In this document: positions 53,391-64,000 of the stretch, piece after piece
Layout of the letters: every line of letters begins with the position of its first letter
Position numbering within the stretch: position 1 is the stretch's first letter
Source of the DNA: Brassica napus
Taxonomy: Eukaryota > Streptophyta > Magnoliopsida > Brassicales > Brassicaceae
Length of the DNA stretch: 64,000 nt
Assembly (NCBI RefSeq): GCF_020379485.1
Contig: NW_026014894.1
Location: 248,001 to 312,000, forward strand
Direction of reading: 5' to 3'
Position numbers and translations under genes: made by a program
The notes under the pieces: model-generated
Told to the model about the DNA's origin: nothing
What the model saw: the letters and a program-made list of their open reading frames with translations, nothing else
Database searches by the model: none

Positions 53391-55474
53391 AAATGCATTG
53401 ATCTGCAAACAAGAAGACTTCTAGTTTCAAGGGACGTAAAGTTCATAGAAACTAAAGGTTACTATGAAGAAATGAGCTGGGAAGATCTGGAAGATCTAGC
53501 TCAACCATCTGATAAGGCCGCGAGTCTTAGGATGATCTTGGATGGTCTTGGGATCAATACAACCCTGGATCCAAAAGGGCGAGAAGCACCAGTTCAAAAT
53601 GAAGATGAAGACACATCCCATGCTGATCATGAAGGGGGAAACAAGTCTGATACAGCTCATGAGAATGAAGGGAGATACAACCTGAAGAAAGGGAAGAGGT
53701 ACTGAATGAAACGGCTATAGAACCTGAGGTGGTCAGTGAGCCACTTATGGAGACAGTGCCATTAAGAAGAAGTACGAGAGTAAGGAAGGATCCATCTAAC
53801 TGGACCAATACCAGAGTCTATTACAATGCTCAAGCCGTTGCACATCCTAGTCAAGCTGTCTGTTCATTTGCCGAGTTCCCAAACGAGCATTGTGCCTTTA
53901 TGACAAGTTTGGATACAAGCTACATACCAAAGACGTATGAGGAGGCAATGAAAGACAAAGAGTGGAGAAACTCAGTTGTGGATGAGGCTGAGGCTATGGT
54001 TAAGAATGGAACCTGGTATGAGAGTGAGCTGCCTCAAGGGAAGAAGGCAGTATCATGTAAATGGATATTTACAATCAAGTATAGACCAGATGGGACGGTT
54101 GATAGGAAGAAGACCAGGCTTGTGGCTAGAGGGTTTACACAGACATATGGAGAGGACTACATAGACACATTTGCTCCAGTAGCTAAGCTTCACACCATCC
54201 GAATCATCTTATCAATTGCTACTAACCTTGAATGGGGACTGTGGAAAATGGATGTGAAGAATGCATTTCTACAAGGGGAACTTGAAGATGAGGTGTATAT
54301 GCAGCCTCCTCCGGGTCTTGAGAGTCTTGTGAAGCCAGGGAATGTCCTAAGATTGAAAAAGGCTATCTATGGATTGAAGCAATCACCTAGAGCCTGGTAT
54401 CAGAAGCTGAGTACTACACTGAATGGAAAAGGCTTCAGGAAGTCTGAACTGGACCATACCTTGTTTACTCTAAACAGAACATCAGGTATCATCTGTCTAT
54501 TGGTCTATGTTGATGACATTATCATTACTGGGAGTGATAAGGTTGGAATACAAGAAACCAAAGACTATCTCAAGTCTGTGTTTGAGATTAAAGATCTTGG
54601 AGAGATGAAATACTTTCTTGGGATTGAGATTTGTAGATCCAAGGAAGGATTATTCATGTCCCAAAGAAAATATACACTTGATCTTTTGAAAGATGCAGGT
54701 AAACTTGGAGGACAAACCGCGAAAATGCCAATGGAGGATGGGTACAGAGTACCAAGAGAGGGGGAGCTTGAAGACAGCAAGCTGTTCCATGACCCTAAGC
54801 TTTATAGGAAGCTAGTGGGTAAGCTAATCTACCTAACAATCACACGACCTGATATCTGCTTTGCTGTGAATCAGGTGAGTCAACACATGCAAGCTCCAAA
54901 GGATCACCATTGGAGAATGGTAGATAGAGTGCTAAGCTACCTCAACGGATCACCAGGCCAAGGAGTCTGGATGGGATGCAATGGGAGTACAGAAGTTGTT
55001 GGCTACTGTGATGCAGATTGGGCTGGAGATAGAGCAGACAGAAGATCTACAACCGGCTACTGCACCTTCATTGGAGGAAACCTTGTGACTTGGAAGAGCA
55101 AGAAGCAGAAGGTGGTCTCATGTTCTAGTGCGGAGGCAGAGTATAGAGCAATGCTGAAGCTCACTAATGAGTTGGTATGGATCAAGGGGATCTTGAAGCA
55201 CATTGAGATTGAGCAAGTGGCACCAATGACAATGCATTGTGATAACCAAGCCGCAATCCACATTGCCTCCAACTCAGTCTTCCATGAGAGAACCAAGCAC
55301 ATTGAAGTGGATTGTCACAAGGTGAGGCAGATGATAGTCTTGGGAGTGATTCTGCCATGCTACACAAGGAGTGAGGATCAACTGGCTGATGTGTTCACAA
55401 AAGCGGCAAGGATGAAGACAATGGAGTCCATCTACATCAGGTTGGGACTCATTGATCTTTCACCTAGGAGTTGA
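53391..55474 (+). pseudogene. gag-pol: Gag-Pol of R13, part 2 (linker, RT, RNase H)
   Basis: Continues after R14: AAATGCATTGATCTGC codes KCIDLQTRR, then SRDVKFIETKGYYEE. The acidic linker is open to TGA 53703-53705. A frame change between about 53640 and 53729 leads to the frame of 53729-55474 with RRSTRVRKDPSNW, RT YVDDIIITGS, RNase H DADWAGD, EAEYRAM, DNQAAIHI and the end LIDLSPRS. LWKMDVKNAFL replaces LWQMDVKNAFL. RT and RNase H catalytic residues are all present. Confidence 0.92.
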
Positions 55475-55505
55475 GCCCCTTACTATGAGGTCTTTACTCT
55501 TTTTC

Positions 55506-55611
55506 CCTCATCAAAGTTTTGTCCCAATGGGTTTTCTTTGGTGAGGTTTTTAATGAGGAAGATCTCATAGTGTCCAAGCTTAGACTTCACAAAGCTAAGC
55601 TTGAGGGGGAG
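55506..55611 (+). promoter_or_regulatory. R13 3' UTR hairpins HP1 and HP2 with PPT
   Basis: HP1 55506-55546 (CCTCATCAAAG with CTTTGGTGAGG). HP2 arms AAGCTTAG (55576-55583) and CTAAGCTT (55595-55602). PPT 55603-55611. Confidence 0.8.
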
Positions 55612-55972
55612 TGTTGAAGAGTTAAGTATAAAGATGTGAAGCACAAAGGGGTTAAGACTGAAGAGAGTATGTTAAGCATTGGTGTGATGGGAGAGGTTCA
55701 CAATGGCCTGACCGTACAAGGCCGTACAAGGCCGTACGGTCCGTACACATTCAGATAAGTGAAACCTCGACGACGGTCACAAGAAGTTACCCGAGTAACT
55801 CATGTGGAAAGGAGAGGCTTTGGCTGATGGATCAGACCGTTGGAGGATAAGAAGAGGCGCGGCTTGACAGGCTGGCACAGCTGGAAAGGCAAGAGCATCT
55901 TGGTCCAAGATGCCAGATGCTCCAAGCATGTGGGGAAGCTGATTGGCCGGTCCAAAGAAAGCTTATCCTCTC
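55612..55972 (+). repeat. R13 3' LTR, first 361 bases
   Basis: TGTTGAAGAGTTAAG to CTTATCCTCTC, then interrupted by R16. Two differences from the 5' LTR (GGTCTG/GGTCCG, GACCACGG/GACGACGG). Confidence 0.93.
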
Positions 55973-56593
55973 TATAAGTTTTAGAGAATCTGAGTTTGAT
56001 ATAAGGAAAGAAAGAGATTAGAAAGAGTCTAGAGGTGATTTAGGACGAGTTTAGCTAAGAGTTTAGTGTATGATCATGATTGAGAGCCTTTGAGTCTAAG
56101 AGAGTGTTTTGGTGTCAAGAACTGTCTAATCATCATTAATGAAGAGTTTACAAATATATAGGAGAAGATACAAGGGTTTTCCTAAAGGTAAAGTAAGCAA
56201 AGCATGTGAAGTCAAGGAAGAGCTAGGCGCCGGTTTCAAACTAAGCCAATGGGAGACTCCACATGTGTGGGATGAATGGATAAGGTTGCTTTCCCTTTCC
56301 AGCTGCATACAGCCTGTCAAGCCGCGGCCTTATCCTTCTCTCAACGGTCTGATCAAGTGCTGGTAACTCTCCATAGTTACCATCACCCTTTTCACAAGTA
56401 ACCATCCTGAATAGTGAAGAGTGTTACCCAAGACTTGTACGGCCACTCCTCATGTACGGCCTGTACGGATTGTACAGACTAAGCCTCCTCAATCCCTTTC
56501 TTCCTAATGCTTCACTACTTCATACCCTCTCCTCACATACATTACTCAACACTTCATCTTATAATCTCATCTCAAAGTGATCTCATCTCAACA
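55973..56593 (-). repeat. R16 3' LTR (621 bp)
   Basis: Sense start TGTTGAGATGAGATCAC at 56593, sense end AAAACTTATA at 55973. GTACGG (plus-strand reading) at 56437, 56454 and 56463. Confidence 0.94.
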
Positions 56594-56701
56594 CTCCCCC
56601 TCAAGCTTAGCTTTGTGAAAGTCTAAGCTTGGATAGCCATGAGATCTTCCTCATTAAAAACCTCACCAAAGAAAACCCATTGGGACAAAACTTTGATAAG
56701 G
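56594..56701 (-). promoter_or_regulatory. R16 3' UTR hairpins HP1 and HP2 with PPT
   Basis: PPT 56602-56594 (sense GAGGGGGAG). HP2 arms start at 56610-56603. HP1 56701-56661, with CCTTATCAAAG and CTTTGGTGAGG as in R7. Confidence 0.78.
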
Positions 56702-56733
56702 GAAAAAGAGTAAAGACCTCATAGCTAAGGGGC

Positions 56734-59700
56734 TTAGCTCCTTCTCGTGAGATCAATGAGTCCTAGCCGGCTATGAATGAACTCAATTGTCTTCTGCCTT
56801 GCTGCCTTTGTGAACACATCTGCTAGCTGATCTTCACTTCTCGTGTAACATGGTAAGATGACTCCAAGAAGAATCATTTGCCTCACCTTGTGACAATCTA
56901 CTTCAATGTGCTTGGTTCTCTCATGGAAGACTGAGTTGGTGGCAATGTGTATAGCAGCCTGGTTGTCACAATGCATGGTCATTGGAGTGGATTGAATAAT
57001 CTCCAAGTGCTTCAGTATCCCTTTGATCCATACAAGCTCATTAGTCAGCTTCAGCATGGCTCGGTATTCAGCTTCAGTACTTGAGCATGAGACCACCTTC
57101 TGCTTCTTACTCTTCCAAGTTACTAAGTTCCCTCCAATGAATGTGCAGTAGCCGGTTGTGGACCTTCTATCTGCTCTATCTCCTGCCCAATCCGCATCAC
57201 AGTAGCCTACAACTTCAGTACTCCCATTACACCCCATCCACACTCCTTGATCCGCTGAGCCATTAAGATACATCAAGAGCCGGTTCACCATTCCCCAATG
57301 ATGTTCTTTTGGAACTTGCATATGCTGACTCACCTGGTTCACAGCAAAAGAAATATCAGGACGTGTTAGGTATATGAGCTTACCCACTAGCTTTCTATAA
57401 AGCTTTGCATCCTTGAATGGTGGACTGTCTTCAATCTCCCCCTCACGTGGAACCTTGTATCCATCTTCCAAGGGAGTCTTGGCCGTCTTTCCATCAAGCT
57501 TACCTGCATCTTTCAACAGATCAAGTGTATACTTTCTTTGGGATAGAAACAAACCTTCCTTGGATCTACATATCTCAATCCCAAGGAAGTATTTCATCTC
57601 TCCCAAGTCTTTAATCTCAAAAACAGATTTAAGAAAGTCTTTAGTGGCTTGTATCTCTTCTTTATCACTACATGTTATAATGATGTCATCTACATACACA
57701 AGTAGAACGACAATACCTGAAGGTGTGTTGAGTGTAAAGAGAGTATGATCAAGCTCTGACTTCCTAAAGCCTCTTCCATTCAGAGTTGTGCTCAACTTGT
57801 TGTACCATGTCCTTTGTGATTGTTTCAGACCATAGATAGCTTTCTTTAGTCTGAGAACATTCCCTTTCTTCACCAAGTGCTCTAGACCAGGAGGAGGTAA
57901 CATATACACTTCATCTTCTAGTTCTCCTTGTAGGAATGCATTCTTTACATCCATTTGCCACAAGCCCCACTCAAGATTCACCACAAGTGATAGGACAATC
58001 CTGATGGTATGTAGCTTAGCAACTGGCGCAAATGTGTCTATATAATCCTCTCCATATGTTTGAGTGAATCCTCTTGCAACCAAGCGAGTCTTCTTTCTAT
58101 CAATCTGTCCATTTGCTAGGTACTTGATTGTGAAGATCCATCTACTAGACACTGCTCTCTTTCCTTTAGGTAACTCACTCTCATACCAAGTGTCATTCTT
58201 GATCATTGCATTGGATTCAGCTCCCACTGATTCCCTCTACTCCTTGTCCTTCATGGCTTCCTCATATGACTTTGGTACATGGCTCTCATCTAAGCTTACC
58301 ATAAAGGCACAATGTTCTTCTGGATAATGAGCAAAGGAACACATAGCTTGAGAGGGATGTTCCGAAGCCTGGGCATTGTAGTACACTCTCGTGTTTACCC
58401 AGTTGGAACTATCCTTTCTCACTCTGGTGCTTCTTCTCAATGGCTGCACCGCCGGCTATGATTCAGGTTCAGTTGTAGTTGCATTAGTTTCCTCCTCTTG
58501 ATCTTGGCTTGGTACCTCCATATCTTCCTGCATCATACTTTGATCATGATCACCTGAGCCTTCTTGATCATGGCTTTCAACATGTACTTCAGCTGGTTCA
58601 GGTGTGTTTTCCCCCCCATGATCTAAGTTTGATGCCTCGGTAGGTTGTGTGGTTGTTGTACTGCGTCTCTCCTTCGGATCCTGGGTAGTATGTATCCCAA
58701 GCCCCTCTAGAATACTTCTAAGGCTGGCCGCTCTATCTGACTCTCTTGTCAATTCTAGCAGTTCATCTTGATTCTTTTCCTCATAGAACCCCTTAGCTTC
58801 AATGAACTTTACATCTCTAGAGACTAGAACTCTTCGAGTAGTAGGATCATAGCACTTGTAACCCTTTTGAGTAGTAGAGTAGCCAACAAACATAGCTCTT
58901 GTGCTGGTTGCTTCAAGCTTGTTTCTCAACTCTTTTGGCCTAAGGACAAAGCATAGACATCCAAAGATTCGCATATTCTCCAATGATGGCTTGTACTTGT
59001 TCAAGGCTTCAAAAGGGGACTGATCATGTATAATCTTAGTTGGGATCCGGTTGATTAGATAACACGATGTAGCCACAGCATCACTCCAAAACCTTTTAGG
59101 GACATTTCCTTGAAACATCATTGACCTTGCCACCTCCATGAGATGCCTATTCTTTCTCTCAGCCACTCCATTTTGCTGAGGAGTATAAGGACAACTCGTT
59201 TGGTGTAGTATCCCATGTTGCGCTAGATGTTGCTTGAATTCTTGACCAGTGTATTCCCCACCATTATCTGATCTCAAAATTTTAATCTTGGCATTGTAAT
59301 GGTTAGTCACATAGTTTTGAAAAATTTTAAAAGCTTCAAGCACCCTATCTTTGGTTTGAATAAGTGTTATCCAGGTGTATTTCGATTTTTCATCTATGAA
59401 TGTGAAAAAGTATTTAAAACTATCCCTAGACAAGCAAGGAGCAGTCCAAACATCAGAGTGAATTAGATCAAAGCACTTGTCATAAACAGTAGATGAAATG
59501 GGAAACACAGTTTTACAATGCTTGCCTAAAATGCAAGCTTCACAATCCTTATTTTCAAATACCACACCTGGTAACATTAAGTTTAAAGCCCTAACATGGG
59601 GATGACCTAGTCTAGCATGCCACAATGCATTTTTATTCATCATAGAAGCAGAAGTAAATGAGCATAAGTAATCTGAAACATGAGCTAGTTCTTCAAGTAA

Positions 59701-60093
59701 ATATAAATCTCCCTTGGTAACTCCTTTTCCAATCATTTGGCTGCTCTCAATATCCTGAAACTTCACATCATTAGGACTGAATATAACATTGCAATTAAGA
59801 TCTGTAGTACACTTCTTTACAGATAATAGATTTGATGTGAAGTCAGGCATATAAAATGCTTTAGAGTCTTTATCAAACAATTTTAGCTTGCCAATTCCTC
59901 TAATTGGGATTTTATCTCCATTTGCAATCATGACATGTCCATTTGTAGGTTCAATGTCTCTAATCAAACTAGTATCACTAATCATATGATGAGATGCTCC
60001 TGAATCAACTACCAATGGTTTAAACAGATTGTGTGCAATATGAGACTGTCCTAGTATGCTAGTAGGTTTATAAGCAATGCTTGAATGATCAGG
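56734..60093 (-). pseudogene. gag-pol: Pol of R16 (protease to RNase H), two stops
   Basis: Frame read leftwards from the R17 junction. VDSGASHHM (protease), integrase HARLGHPH, CEACILGKHC, HSDVW, RSDNGGEY, NGVAERKN, linker, RT YVDDIIITCSDK, RNase H DADWAGD, EAEYRAM and DNQAAIHI, end LIDLTRRS. Stops: TAG 58456-58458 (glutamate in R7) and TAG 58237-58239 (tryptophan of KEWRES in R7). A six-base in-frame deletion near 57366 turns LTITRPD into LTRPD. Other odd residues: ITCSDK for ITGSDK after the RT active site, and KYFFTFIDEK for KYFVTFIDEK. No frameshift, unlike R7. Confidence 0.92.
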
Positions 60094-60706
60094 TATGAGA
60101 TTTAGAGATCCTTAGAGTAACTAGAATATAAGTAAGAGTTTAAGTAGAGATTAGAAAGAGATTGTGAAAGATTAAGAGACTTGAGAGCTGTTTAGTGTCT
60201 AAGAGAGAATCATGGTGACATAAGAGATTAGAGAGAGACTCAGAACTGTATGATATTATTAATGAGTGAAGTTACATATTTATATAGTTCTAGACATTAG
60301 GGTTTTCGAAACACAAGAGTAGATAAGCATGTGAGGTCAAGGGAAGAGCCTTTGCTTTTGTTTGAACCGGCCAATGACTGGCCTCACACGTTCGGGCATC
60401 TTCCTGATCCAGGTCCAAGATGCTCTTCCTTTCCAGCCCTTGCCAGCCTGTCCTAGCTGTCAAGCCGCGCCTCCCTTATCCACTCCAACGTCTGGATAAG
60501 CTTTTGGTCGAGTGTAACTTCACCTCGGTCCATAAGAGTTACTCGGTGAAGTTACCGTCCTAGTTTTACCTTGGTACGGTCAGTGTACGGATGGCCCGTC
60601 CGTACCATGCCTTAGTTTACTCTTCACTCCCTTTCCTTTCACTCCTTAGCTTTCTCATGTCCTTAACTCCTCAATGCCTTCACATATACCTCAACACATC
60701 TCAACA
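60094..60706 (-). repeat. R17 3' LTR (613 bp)
   Basis: Sense start TGTTGAGATGTGTTGAGG at 60706, sense end AAATCTCATA at 60094. CCGTAC-type motifs at 60574, 60585 and 60600, as in R4. Confidence 0.95.
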
Positions 60707-60814
60707 CTCCCCCTCAAGCTTAGCTTTGTGATAGTCTAAGCTTGGACAGCCATGAGGTCTTCCTCATTAAAAACCTCACCAAAGAAAACCCATTGGGACA
60801 AAACTTTGATGAGG
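60707..60814 (-). promoter_or_regulatory. R17 3' UTR hairpins HP1 and HP2 with PPT
   Basis: PPT 60715-60707, HP2 next to it (AAGCTTAG type), HP1 60814-60774 (CCTCATCAAAG with CTTTGGTGAGG). Confidence 0.8.
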
Positions 60815-60846
60815 GAAAAAGAGTAAAGACCTCATGACTTAGGGGA

Positions 60847-63800
60847 TCAGCTCCTTCTCTTCCCAAGATCTATGAGTCCCAATCTAATGTGAATGGACTC
60901 CATAGTCTTTTGTCTCGCAGCCTTAGTGAACACATCAGCCAACTGATCTTCACTCCGAGTGTAGCATGGTAAGATGACTCCTAGGATGATCATCTGCCTC
61001 ACCTTGTGACAATCAACTTCAATGTGCTTGGTTCTCTCATGAAACACCGAGTTGGAGGCAATGTGAATAGCTGCTTGGTTATCACAATGCATTGTCATAG
61101 GTGCGGCTTGATCAATCTCCAAATGCTTCAAGATGCCTTTGATCCACACCAGCTCGTTGGTAAGCTTCAGCATAGCTCTATACTCAGCTTCTGCACTTGA
61201 GCAAGAGACCACCTTCTGCTTCTTACTCTTCCATGTAACTAAGTTGCCTCCAATGAATGTGCAATAGCCGGTTGTTGATCTCCTATCAGCTCTATCTCCT
61301 GCCCAATCAGCATCACAATAGCCCACCACTTCAGTGCTTCCATTGCACCCCATCCAGACTCCTTGATCTGGCGAGCCATTCAGATACATCAGTAGCCTCT
61401 CCACCATGTGCCAATGATGTTCCTTGGGAAGCTGCATATGTTGACTCACCTGATTCACAGCAAAACATATGTCAGGTCTTGTGATGGTAAGGTAAATCAA
61501 TTTGCCAACAAGTTTTCTATAGAGTTTAGGATCATGAAATGGCTTGCTGTCTTCAATCTCCCCCTCTCTTGGTACTTTGTAGCCATCCTCCATAGGCATC
61601 CTTGCTGTCTTGCCTCCATAAGCACCTGCACCTTTCAAAAGATCAAGTGTATACTTCCTTTGGGACATGAATAACCCTTCCTTGGATCTACAAATCTCAA
61701 TTCCAAGAAAGTATTTCATTTCTCCCAAATCTTTGATTTCAAACATGGATTTGAGAAACTCCTTGGTTGCTTTGATACCCTCCTTATCACTACCTGTGAT
61801 AATGATATCATCCACATACACAAGGAGAGCAACCATACCTGAGGGTGTAGTGAGGGTGAAGAGTGTGTGATCTAACTCTGACTTCCTGAAGCCACGTCCA
61901 TTCAAAGTTGTGCTCAACTTGTTATACCACGCTCTTGGTGATTGCTTCAAGCCATAGATAGCCTTCTTTAACCTCAGTACATTCCCTTTCTTCACTAGAT
62001 GTTCTAGACCTGGTGGAGGATACATGTAGACTTCATCCTCAAGTTCCCCTTGTAAGAATGCATTCTTTACATCCATTTGCCACAATCCCCATCCAAGATT
62101 AACCGCCAAGCTTAGAACAATCCTAATGGTGTGTAGCTTAGCTACAGGGGCAAATGTCTCAATGTAATCCTCCCCATATGTCTGAGTGAACCCTCTTGCT
62201 ACTAATCTAGTTTTCTTCCTCTCAATCTGTCCATCAGCCTTGTATTTGATTGTGAAGATCCATCTACTAGACACTGCCTTCTTCCCTTTTGGTAGTTCAC
62301 TCTCATACCATGTATCATTCTTTATCATAGCTCCTGCCTCAGCTCCTACTGATTCCTTCCATTCCTTATCCTTCATTGCCTCTTCATAGCTTCTTGGGAT
62401 GTGATTCTCATCCAAGTTTACCATGAAAGCACAATGTGCTTCTGGATATTGAGCAAAGGAGCACACGGCTTGAGAAGGATGCTCCACAGCTTGGGCATTG
62501 TAGTACACTCTCGTGTTTACCCAGCTAGAAGGATCCTTCCTTATCCTTGTACTCCTTCTTAGTGGCTGCACAACCGGTTCTTCTTCCTGTGCTTCTTCTA
62601 CCACTTCGTTTTGAGAAGGTGTTTGTATCACACCATGATCATGCCCATGACCATCAGAGCCAATGCTCTCTTCTCCTTCATTCTCTACTCCTCCTTCATC
62701 CTGGTTAGCCTCTTGTATAGGCTCTTCATGCTCCTCTCCTCCCTCATGATCAAGGTGGGATGGTGAACCAACTTCAGGAGGTGTAGTCGTGTGATCTCTT
62801 GGATCCTGGGATGTACTGATTCCAAGACCTTCAAGGATGATCCGCAAGGTGGTGGCCTTGTCTGATGTTAAGTCCTTCAGGTCTTCTTGATTCTTTTCTT
62901 CATAGTACCCTCTATCTTCTAAGAACTTCACGTCTCTAGATACAAGTACTCTTCTTGCTATAGGATCATAGCACTTGTATCCTTTCTGTGTAGCTGAGTA
63001 TCCTATGAATACAGCCTTAGTACTTCTTGCTTCTAGCTTGTTGCGCATCTCTCCTGGTTTGAGCACAAAGCATAGACATCCAAAGACTTTCAAGTAATCA
63101 AGAACTGGCTTGTACTTGTTTAGAACTTCAAATGGAGCCTTCTCATTCAGAATCTTGGTTGGAGTTCTATTGATCAAGTAACAAGCAGTGGCAACCGCAT
63201 CACTCCAAAATCTCTTTGGAACGTTACTCTGAAACATAAGTGACCTTGCCACTTCCATGAGGTGCCTATTCTTCCTCTCAGCCACTCCATTTTGCTGTGG
63301 AGTATACGGACAGCTTGTTTGATGTAGAATCCCATATTGTGATAAGTGTTGCTTGAATGCATTGCTTGTGTACTCTCCTCCATTATCTGATCTCAAAATT
63401 TTAATCTTAGCATGATAATGGTTAGTCACATAAGTTTGAAAGTTCCTAAATGCATCAAGCACCCTATCTTTGGTCTGAATTAAGGTTAACCAGGTGTATT
63501 TGGATTTTTCATCAATGAATGTGACAAAATACTTATAGCTATCTCTAGATAAGCAAGGGGCAGTCCACACATCTGAATGAACTAGATCAAAGCAATCTCA
63601 TAAATAGTACTAGACTTTTGAAACACATTTCTACAATGCTTGCCTAAAATGCAAGCTTCACAATTTTTGTTTTCAAACACAACACCTGGTACCATTAAGT
63701 TCAAAGCTTTAACATGAGGGTGTCCTACTCTAGCATGCCACAATGCATGTTTATTCAACAAAGAAGCAGAAGTAAACGAGCAACTATAATCAGGAACAGA

Positions 63801-64000
63801 AGTGAGTTCTTCAAGCATATAGAGATCTCCTTTAGTCACCCTTTCCCAATCAATCTGCTGCTCTCAATATCCTGAAACTTCACATCATTAGGACTAAAGA
63901 TAACATTGCATTGTAAATCATTAGTACATTTCTTTACAGATAATAGGTTTGATGTGAATTCAGGCATGTAAAAAGCTTTAGATTCTTTGTTAAACAACTT
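60847..64000 (-). pseudogene. gag-pol: Pol of R17 (protease to RNase H), two frameshifts
   Basis: Read leftwards: from the window end the frame codes the post-active-site part of protease (FNKESKAFYMPEFTSN region). A lost G near 63841 (GGG where R4 has GGGG) and a lost A near 63592 (GAGATTGC, R4 GAGAATTGC) shift the frame. From 63570 down to 60847 the frame is open for 907 codons: integrase from MWTAPCLSRDS with RSDNGGEY and NGVAERKNRH, linker, RT YVDDIIITGS, RNase H DADWAGD, EAEYRAM, DNQAAIHI and end LIDLGKRRS. It keeps the common HSDVW reading (out of frame), where R4 has HLDVW. Otherwise almost the same as R4. Confidence 0.92.

Larger units (their letters stand above)
44400..55972 (+). mobile_element. 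R13: Ty1/copia element hit by R14 and R16
   Basis: 5' LTR, PBS, gag-pol, 3' end module and the first 361 bases of the 3' LTR. R14 splits the integrase/linker coding and R16 cuts the 3' LTR. Close relative of R5. Over the shared 361 LTR bases I count two differences. Left target copy would be ACTTG (44395-44399). Confidence 0.93.
55973..60093 (-). mobile_element. R16: Ty1/copia element, minus strand, 3' two-thirds
   Basis: Near-identical relative of R7: same 621-bp LTR length and nearly the same protein. Left side is its 3' LTR (left target copy would be CTCTC, 55968-55972). Its coding region is cut at 60093 by R17 inside the Gag-protease spacer. The 5' part lies right of the window. Confidence 0.93.
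60094..64000 (-). mobile_element. R17: Ty1/copia element, minus strand, cut by the window end
   Basis: Close relative of R4: 613-bp LTR and nearly identical Pol. The left side is the 3' LTR (left target copy would be TCAGG, 60089-60093), inserted in R16. Internal region runs off the window at protease. Confidence 0.94.

Noticed and set aside
47350..55972. Age reversal: R14 LTRs look more diverged than those of its host R13
   Set aside because: About 11 differences in 975 bases against 2 in 361 is within sampling noise, and the nesting order from target duplications is unambiguous.

Overview
The window is wall-to-wall plant retrotransposon DNA. I see no host gene, rRNA, tRNA gene or CRISPR array. 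Every long reading frame is a Ty1/copia Gag-Pol (order Gag, protease, integrase, reverse transcriptase, RNase H). All primer-binding sites read TGGTATCAGAGCCAGGTT or a close variant, the complement of the 3' end of plant initiator tRNA-Met. LTRs start TGTTGA and end in TA. AT-rich LTR promoters, tRNA-iMet priming and dense nesting suggest pericentromeric heterochromatin of a flowering plant. A crucifer is my guess from the protein style, not proven.

I resolve 17 elements, R1-R17. R9 (+) is the oldest host: 35453-35592, 41505-42818, and the start of its 3' LTR at 42819-42923. R9 was hit by R3, a long non-coding LTR element that fills the gaps on the left (5683-5789, 11909-12375, 18237-18245, 33543-35452), and by R10 (-, 35593-41504). 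R3 contains R2 (+, 4301-5682, itself hit by R1, -, 1-4300), R4 (+, 5790-11908), R5 (-, 12376-18236) and R6 (+, 18246-33542). R6 contains R7 (+, 22750-32329), which contains R8 (+, 28120-31757).

To the right, the 3' LTR of R9 holds R11 (+, 42924-44185). R11 holds an LTR fragment R12 (+, 44186-44399), and R12 holds R13 (+, 44400-55972). R13 contains R14 (47350-53385, a second copy of the R3 family), which carries a solo LTR R15 (48342-48923) in its PBS. The 3' LTR of R13 was hit by R16 (-, 55973-60093), and R16 by R17 (-, 60094 to the window end). This gives up to six nested generations. Five-base target duplications support R4, R5, R6, R7, R8, R10, R14 and R15. R14 preserves the empty sites of R4, R5 and R6.

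LTR pairs differ at roughly 0.3-1.2 percent by my hand count, so all insertions with two LTRs are recent. No element has an intact polyprotein: R5 carries one nonsense codon, R10 only three nonsense codons, and the others carry frameshifts, deletions or insertions.

The most interesting signal is not coding. Between the pol stop codon and the polypurine tract, every family that still has this region carries two stem-loops whose arms differ between families by compensatory changes. The non-coding R3 family keeps them too. Most LTRs also carry arrays of CCGTAC/GTACGG (the core bound by plant SBP/SPL factors) spaced near one helical turn. The R6/R11 branch lacks these arrays, and its Gag has lost the zinc knuckle in favour of an arginine/serine-rich repeat.
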